The position numbers were made by a program, and so were the translations under genes. A stretch of 64,000 nucleotides of DNA, from the NCBI RefSeq assembly GCF_050624435.1, contig NC_134538.1, positions 116,386,437 to 116,450,436 of the forward strand, read 5' to 3'. The notes beneath the pieces were generated by a model that was not told the DNA's origin, ran no database searches, and was given only the letters and a program-made list of their open reading frames with translations. The stretch is from Tenrec ecaudatus (Eukaryota > Chordata > Mammalia > Afrosoricida > Tenrecidae). Below are positions 57,176 through 64,000 of this stretch, piece by piece (within the stretch, counting starts at the first letter, position 1; every line of letters begins with the position of its first letter).

Positions 57176-57440
57176 TTGCAGTCCCATTTAGGGCTAGGTT
57201 TTTATGTTAATGAGGCAGTTAGTATAGGATGTGCTTTACATCAATCTCTTTTGAGATATAAAAGAGCAAGATTACAAGCAGAGATGGGGATAGATTCTAT
57301 ACCACAGGAAGACAGTCAAGCAGATAAGAATGCAAAGAAGAAAAGAGATAAGAACTTTTGCCTAGAGTGGTCACATGGAGAGATCGTCTCTCCTTCAAGC
57401 CAGTACCCTACTTCTACCTTCCAAACTCTCAGAAAAAAAA
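57176..57440 (+). mobile_element. Possible LTR fragment with TATA box
   Basis: TTAATGAGGCAGTTAGTATAGG and CTCTTTTGAGATATAAAAGAGC recall an afrotherian ERV LTR; GATATAAAAG would be its TATA box. A 140-codon frame (57176-57598) overlaps it and has no family signature, so I do not call a gene. Confidence 0.4.
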
Positions 57441-57835
57441 ATTTGTTTCTGAATATCAACAGAATTCATGTAAACCCTAACTCATTGAATGATCAGATTT
57501 GCTACCTATGTGCATATCTAATGTGTAAAGAAGTCACACACTTATGCTACAGTAACTGCATTTTAATGACATTTATTTTAAAAGTGGTTAATTGTTAACA
57601 TCATGGAACTGGTTATCCTTTGAAATTAGAATGAGAACCTTGAAGATTATTCATATTTTCTATAAAATATGGAGATATTGAAGATTTCAGACTATATTTG
57701 TCTCACTATAGAAGTGTTAGCTTATTGAAAATGGAATTGGGTTACCATGCTTTGGCCCCAGAGTCCGTCCTTTGGACCTGACTGAAGGACATGCCTAGAG
57801 ATCCAAAATCAGACCTTGATCTATTTACAGGTTTT
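57441..57835. other. Unassigned sequence
   Basis: Nothing recognisable. Confidence 0.5.
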
Positions 57836-57839
57836 TCTT

Positions 57840-59590
57840 TCTTTTAAAAATGTTTTTCTTTTAATTAATTTATTCTTCTATGGGTAATTGGTTTCCATTA
57901 TTGTTGTCATTGCTGTGTTCTCACTCATCACCTGTCTTGCTATGGCTTGATTTTTGGTGCATATTATTATCTCTACAGAACTATCTAGATAAGGTAGACT
58001 GGATGAATACTCTGGAGGTGAAAAAAACGGGATCAATGGTTCTGGGGGGACACAGGAGATAGGAGGAGTGGGTAAAGAGGTGGTGCTGACCAACTCAGGG
58101 ACAGGGGAGCAATAAGTGATCCAAAATCAGTAGCAAGGAGGGTCTGAGAGGCCTGGTAGGGATTCAGCAAGGGCAAGGTAACTGAGAGAAATTACTGAAA
58201 CCCAAATGAATGCTGAGCATGATAGTGGGACAAGAGGAAAGTAAAAGGAAATAGAGGAAAGAACTAGGTGACAAAGGGTATTTCTAGAGGTCTAAAGACT
58301 GGAATGTACACATGTAAATATATTTATATGAGTGTGGGGAAACAGATCTATGTGCACATATTTATAGGTTTAGTGTTAAGGTAGCAGATGGACATTGGGC
58401 CCCCACTCAAGCACTTACTCAATCCAAGAACACGTTGTTCTATTAAATTGGCATCCCAGGATACACACCTTCCAGACACAATTGCTGAAGAAAAATGTGC
58501 ATAAGCAAATGTGGTGACGAAAGCTGATAGTGCCCGGCTATCAAAAGATATAGCATCTGGGATATTAAAGACTTGAAGATAAACAAGCGGCCGTCTAGCT
58601 GAGAAGCATCAAAGCCCACATGGAAGAAGCACACCAGCTTGTCTGACCACTAGGTGTAGATGGGACTAGTTATCAGACATCAAAGAACTAAAAATCATAT
58701 TAGTGGGTGCCCACCTTCCTGATACAATCACTGAAGACAAACGTATGCATAAACAAATGTGGTGAAGAAAGCTAAGGGTGCCCGGCTATCAAAAGATAGC
58801 ATCTGGGGTCTTAAAGACTTAAACAAGTAGCCATCTAGTTCAGAAGCAACAAAGCCCACATGGAAGAAACATACTAGCCTGTGTGACCACGAGCTGTAGA
58901 AGGGATCAGATATCAAGCATTAAGGAACAAAAAATCATATCATTGTAAATGTGGGTGAGTGCAGAGTAGAGACTCAAAGCCCACTGACAGCCAACTGGAC
59001 ACCCCCTTACTGAAGGGTTGTGGGGAGGAGATGAGCCAATCAGGGTGCAGGGTATCAACGATGAAACATATAACTTTCCTCTAGTTCTTAAATGCTTCTC
59101 CCCCCCGCCCCCACTATCACGATCCCAGTTCTACCTTACAAATCTGGCTAGACCAGAGGATGTACATAGGTACAGATAGCAACTGGAAACATAGGCAATC
59201 CAGGACAGATGACTCCTTCAGGAGCAGTGGTGAGAGTGGCAATGCCTGGAGGGTGGAGGGAAGGTGAGGTAAAAATGGGAACTGATTATAAGAATCTACA
59301 TATAGCTTCCTCCCTGGGGGATGGACAGCAGAGAATAAGGCGGGGGGAGACGTCAGACAGTGTAACATAGGACAAAATAATAATTTATGAATTATGAAGG
59401 GTTCATGAGGTAGGGGGAGTGAGGAGGGAGGGGGAAAATGGCAGCAGATATTAAGGGCTCAAGTAGAAGGCACATGTTTTGAGAATGATGATGGCAACAA
59501 TTGTACATATGTTCTAGACACAATGGGTGTATGTATGGATTGTGATATGAATTGTACAAGCCCCCAATAAAATTATTTTTAAAAAGTAAC
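57840..59590 (+). mobile_element. L1 3' region (main family) with internal duplication
   Basis: Colinear with the 8 and 24 kb copies from GTTCTGGGGGGACACAGGAG on, ending AAGCCCCCAATAAAATTATT plus A-rich DNA. It is longer than the 24 kb copy because one internal segment is present twice. Confidence 0.75.
58465..58950 (+). repeat. Tandem duplication within the L1 3' UTR
   Basis: Two diverged units of about 245 bases, 58465-58711 and 58712-58950. Each begins CACCTTCC and contains GTGCCCGGCTATCAAAAGAT and AAAGCCCACATGGAAGAA. The copies at 9.1 and 24.4 kb have a single unit. Confidence 0.9.
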
Positions 59591-60817
59591 ACAATAAAAA
59601 TTGAAAACAAACACACACACACAAAGAAAATGGAATTGATAGAAAATAGTAAATTTATTTGCTTTTAATCTTTTTTTTTTCTTTCCAGTTGATTTTGGCT
59701 TCTGTTTGCTATTTGTGTTTGTTCCTTCTTTCTTGCACTGTGTTTATCTCTGTGATATTTTCTTTCATATTATCTACTTTCATGTTTCCATTTTTAGGTT
59801 TTTCTGAAGAGGCGGAGTGAACTCCGTAAACTTAGGGAAGAAAAAGACAAACAGGAGAACTGGGTTCTGTCCCTAAATCGTGATGAACCCTGGTCGTTTG
59901 TTACGTTTGCATTGCTCTGGGCTAGCAAGTACAGTAACTAGGTGAAGGTTGCAGTTCATCTTTGATAAGCGATTTTACCATTGTCAAAAGGAAAATATTT
60001 AATATACTTTAGGAAATAAAAATGAGGTTTAAAGAAATGCATAATCAAAATGCACAAATATCTTGATAATACTTTGTGAAATATCAGATCATGAGAATAA
60101 AATACTTTCAAATATGATGAGAAAGATACAGAGATGATCAAATTTTGGAATAGGCACAATCTTCACAACCAAAAATATGCTTATTCTTGTTACAAATAAT
60201 TGTTGTTAAGGAGAAATAGGACAGAGTGAACTGCAGTTATGATCCGTTTTAATGGCAAGTAGATTATTAAATCACATTAGAACATAATAAAATCAAAAGT
60301 CTCTATCTTGAAGTTATCCAGTCAATGTTTTAAAGTTATGCAATTGGTTAAAGTTAACTAAAATTATCCCTAGGTGTCCTGATGAAATAAAATTATGTCA
60401 AGAAAAGCAAATGGCATTAATATAAAAAGTGAATGGCATCTCGGCTGCTCACAGATTGATGTCTGAGTAACAAGGGCTCACAGCAACACCCAGATAATAT
60501 CCTAGAACTGGGTGATATCCTAGACTCAGTTTACTCTTTTATGATTATTGTTTTCATTCAGGGTGACAATTCATCAAATCAGTTCTGCCAAATAGCAATG
60601 AATAGTTTGAGGAGAAAAGAGCAAAGTATTGTGAATAAAAATAAGACAATAGATTTATATACTCATAGACACTTATTTGTAGATAATACATCCTATGTTT
60701 AACACAGAAAGCTTTAATTCTGATTTTTAGCTTTAGGAGTACCTGGTTGGGACTGTCAACAGACAGTTGATGTCCTAATCGCTTATGAAAAAGTTGCAGT
60801 TAATATCCACCATGACA

Positions 60818-60819
<2 letters not shown>
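59591..60819. other. Repeat-poor sequence
   Basis: A short CA run lies at 59610-59622 and a T-run near 59670. No repeat family or gene is recognised. Confidence 0.5.

Positions 60820-60877
<58 letters not shown>
60820..60877. repeat. (CTAA)14 microsatellite
   Basis: About 57 bases of perfect CTAA repeats directly next to the tail end of an antisense AfroSINE, from whose A/T-rich tail it may have grown. Confidence 0.95.
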
Positions 60878-60892
60878 AAAACTTTCATTTCC

Positions 60893-61060
60893 TTCAAGTT
60901 GATGCTGATTCATAGACTCTAGAGGGCAGGATAGAATTGCTTGCCTCTGTAAATTTCGAGGCTGTAACTCTAAGCCCAGCATGGAGGGAATGGGGGTTTC
61001 AAACGGCGTATCTTATGGTTAACTTCCACATGCATCAACACTAGGTCACCAGCGCTTTTC
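60893..61060 (-). mobile_element. AfroSINE, antisense
   Basis: AAGTTGATGCTGATTCATAG (tail) and GGGGGTTTCAAACGGCG (B-box region) identify it. Confidence 0.75.
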
Positions 61061-61092
61061 TTGTCCACCCCGTGGTGTCTCAGAAGAAAGGT

Positions 61093-61190
61093 CTGGTGAA
61101 AAATTAATCATTGAAAACAGTACAGCTCTACTCTAATATAAATGGGGCCACCATGACTTGATGGCAATTGGTTTGGGTGTTTTTTAGCCT
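61093..61190 (+). mobile_element. AfroSINE 3' part
   Basis: AATTAATCATTGAAAACAGT and CATGACTTGATGGCAATTGG correspond to the second half of the SINE. It faces the antisense copy just upstream, giving an inverted SINE pair. Confidence 0.65.
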
Positions 61191-61687
61191 TAGAGGTATG
61201 AGACTTTAAAAAAATCTTTAGTAGATTAAAAAAGACACCAAAACAGTAGATAGTATGCAACAATATCCTTCACTGGATTAGGCAACACAGTTTTACTTTT
61301 TCCAATCATCAGGCACCTTTAGCAGTCATTTATCACTACTTTGATAGGTCTTGAAACGAAGAGATTCATTTGTTTGCTCTATGTGGATTTTCCGTATCTC
61401 CGAACACAAACATATAAATTTCCATCTCCTACCTGTGATAACTTAATAACTACATGATCTCTATTTTATTGTTCTATCAATTGAATATTGGATTTTTAAC
61501 TGTAAAGTCACTGGTTTATTCAGATAGTTATGTCTTCTTTGTACAATGGCAGGCATTTTAATGACACTTGGCTAAAAAAATAAAATATCTGCTGTCTTAT
61601 TTTCTCTCCAATTCTTATCACCATATAAAGGGAAGCCATTATAATGCTCTTGTAAATACTTTTACGGACACCAGCTCATAGATATTT
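61191..61687. other. Unassigned AT-rich sequence
   Basis: Nothing recognisable. Confidence 0.5.
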
Positions 61688-61805
61688 GTTATTGCCGTTA
61701 AGTGCGAGTGAGCGGGAACAACTGAATGAAGAACTGCCTGAACCTGTACCATCCTTACAATTGCTACCTTGCGTCCATTGTTAACAGCCGCTGTGCCAAC
61801 CCATT
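61688..61805 (-). mobile_element. RTE/BovB 3' tail, antisense, short
   Basis: CCTGTACCATCCTTACAATTG and CAGCCGCTGTGCCAACCC are the tail signature. Confidence 0.65.
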
Positions 61806-62947
61806 AATAGATTAGATATGCATTATCTGTAGCCTACTATCAGAGTTATGCTTGTATTAATCAGGAAGTGAATTAAACCTATATCCCAATTCTTATAGAA
61901 ATTCTGTGTAACAATGATGTGTTACGGTGTTTATGGGATATTAAAAACCTTGTATTAAAATAATACTATTAATAGATTATGTCTTTTTTATGTCTTTGGA
62001 AGGTTTCATCCAGAAAATTAAAGAGTGAAAAAAGTGCCAGTAGTGATTAGTTAAGGATCTCCCACTTCCCTCCATTTCCTTATTAACTTCCCACTGCATT
62101 TTTGTTGTTACTCGATCTTTTGACAATAAGTGGAATTCTTTACCTTTGTCTGCGCAGGCTTAAATAAGTGTTTTTCATATACTTTTGTGTTACGATTTAT
62201 CAAGTGAAGAAGGGCCTTTCTACAAAATTAACATCTTAGATACTAATAATAGAGTTTCCACAGGAAGTTATGTAGTAGGGCCTGTTGTCTTTTTCAGGGA
62301 TGTGCTTGTATTTAATGAGGGTGGAAGGGCAAGAAGGAAAGAAGAGAAAAATAGAAAAAGAAAAATGAATTCAATGAAAATATTTCTGATTGAGAGAGTC
62401 TAAGGAATATGCATAAACTATTGCTCATTTAAAAGTAAGATTATATTTTAGAATATCAGCTAACTTTCCTAAATACTTAAGTTAGCCTAAGTTTGCAAAC
62501 AGAGGTCCCTAATGTACACATAATAAGCTTCCAATAAATATTGGTGTCCATTCAGGAAAGTTCCATGCACATCTGTCACCAGCTGTATTACTCGGTCCAA
62601 GAGAAAAGTCCTAAAGATTTGCCTTGTTTGTGGGAACTAGATGAGCATAGCTTTTAATTTAGGGACACTTCTCTTTATGCTCTGCTTCACTCTGAAACAA
62701 GTGTGACTTAGAACTCACGACACATCCTAGTCACCATTTTCCTGACAATTGATCCTTCCAAGGTGTTTTCTTTCTATTCGATCTACTGAGAACCTTCTCC
62801 AAAGAGCTATGGAGTTGAAGCTTTCGGTCTTGTGGCCTTTAAATATGACTGGTGTGGGTTGGCATTTGTGGATATACACCTATAAGCATGATACTGCCTC
62901 AAATAAAATTTAAAAAGTCTGATTGTTGCTATGATCTTACTCTTTCT
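61806..62947. other. Repeat-poor AT-rich sequence
   Basis: A 72-codon Lys/Arg-rich plus frame (62185-62403) has no family signature. Nothing else is recognised. Confidence 0.5.
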
Positions 62948-63110
62948 ACCATCAAGTCAATGCTGACTCATAGTGACCCCCTGAGGGCTTCCAAGACCCA
63001 AACTCTTTACAGGAGTAGAAAGCCCAGTCTTCTCTGGCAGAGCTGCTGGTGGTTTTGAACTGTCGTCTATGTGGATTGCAGCCCAACATGCAACCACTCT
63101 ATCATTAACA
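62948..63110 (-). mobile_element. AfroSINE, antisense
   Basis: TCAATGCTGACTCATAGTGACC, AGTAGAAAGCCCAGTCTTCTC and GGTTTTGAACTGTCGTC in order. Confidence 0.9.
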
Positions 63111-64000
63111 CGCTGATAGTGTATTTTTCTCATCTGTACGTCATCTCTTCCTGGTTACATGTAAGCAAGCATGGTCAATTATTAAGCTTTTCACTTTCAT
63201 ATTCTTAAGATATTCAAATACATGCAAATAATTATTATCTTATTTTTTTTACTAGAAGGAATTATTTTACTTTCAATGTCTGTGTTTATTCCTGAGAGTA
63301 AAACAAAAGAAAAAGAACACCTGAAAAACCTGAAAAAAACCAAACCATTTTAGATGGGATTCTTTGTGCAACTTCCTTAAGTCCAAGTGTTGAAGACATT
63401 ATATTCATTAAAAGATCAATCACACATAGACATCAGTTCTTAGATATATAACAATAATATAATTTCATATTCTCAATATTAATATTAATTAAAGAAAAAT
63501 ATGAATATTTCATGGCTGTTAAGTTTGTATTGTTCTCTTTTCATCTTAAAAGAGTCCAAGTGATATGTATGAACAAATTAAGCATTCACATACATTATAA
63601 TCCAATTGAGTTAGCAAAATATTGACCCATAAATTTGTCTGTTTGCATAGACTAAATCTTCTCTATACATGCTTTTATATTTTACTGAATACAAAAAAAT
63701 TCTTAATGATTCTACTGATCATCTGTCCTTAAATATACTACCTTAAATGAATAGTAGGTATTGATTTGTGACTTCTTGCTCTCTTACTGCCCATAACAAA
63801 AGAGTTTTACCATTGATCCTCATGATTTGTAAGCATTTTACTTGGAATGGCAAACTTTGGTAATTTATGATAATTTTATTAAAATTAATAGGCTATCATC
63901 TAATTTACATTCTACTTTTCCAAAACAACACATCTGAGCTGAAGGAATGCATTGTAAAAAGCTATAGATTATCCAGTGTAAAGATACCACTACATTGTGG
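63111..64000. other. Repeat-poor AT-rich sequence to the window edge
   Basis: Nothing recognisable. Confidence 0.5.

Noticed and set aside
57176..57598. 140-codon plus frame
   Set aside because: It overlaps an LTR-like sequence with a TATA box, with no known domain.
58465..58950. CRISPR-like or satellite array
   Set aside because: Only two long diverged units inside an L1, in a mammalian genome.

Overview
This window is nuclear DNA from a placental mammal, and it contains no host gene that I can support. The repeats point to Afrotheria. About twenty copies of a tRNA-derived SINE of the AfroSINE type are present, together with RTE/BovB LINE copies that match the afrotherian RTE. A deletion derivative of the hAT transposon SPIN lies near 56.9 kb. 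Among afrotherians I know SPIN only from tenrecs, so a tenrec (for example Echinops telfairi) is my best guess. This is an inference from repeat families recalled from memory, not a database result.

Layout. 0-1.2 kb: a plus-strand RTE 3' end split by two insertions. 3.6-7.0 kb: a decayed ERV-L provirus (5' LTR, then gag and pol remains up to RNase H). 8-10.4 kb: an L1 3' region. 11-16.6 kb: LTR, RTE with an L1 inside it, L1, SINE, palindromic MITE, mariner and an LTR-like block. 21.06-21.72 kb: the only convincing protein-coding sequence, an RPL29 processed retrocopy on the minus strand with an intact 160-codon frame, poly(A) and target-site duplications. 21.8-33.7 kb: ERVL/MaLR-type LTRs of three subgroups, long L1 3' regions, an L2-like segment and a hAT MITE. 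34-45.2 kb: SINEs, a second mariner copy, MIRs, two more palindromic MITEs (one inside a SINE) and a 2.8 kb repeat-poor block. 45.5-49.7 kb: a tower of nested insertions (old L1, two RTEs, a hAT inside the longer RTE, and a chimeric LTR). 50-57 kb: SINEs, an RTE-derived non-autonomous element, an RTE split by inverted L1 pieces, and SPIN. 57.8-59.6 kb: an L1 3' region with an internal tandem duplication. 59.6-64 kb: mostly unique AT-rich DNA with a (CTAA)14 microsatellite.

No operon-like or pathway organisation exists here. What can be read is an insertion history: nesting and target-site duplications give a relative order (old L1M, L2 and MIR; then ERVL, RTE, hAT and mariner; then AfroSINE, L1 and LTR insertions; then the MITE in a SINE). 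Other open frames in the window are short, lack family signatures, or lie antisense to repeats, and are not reported as genes. Element boundaries are read by eye and may be off by tens of bases unless a target-site duplication is quoted.
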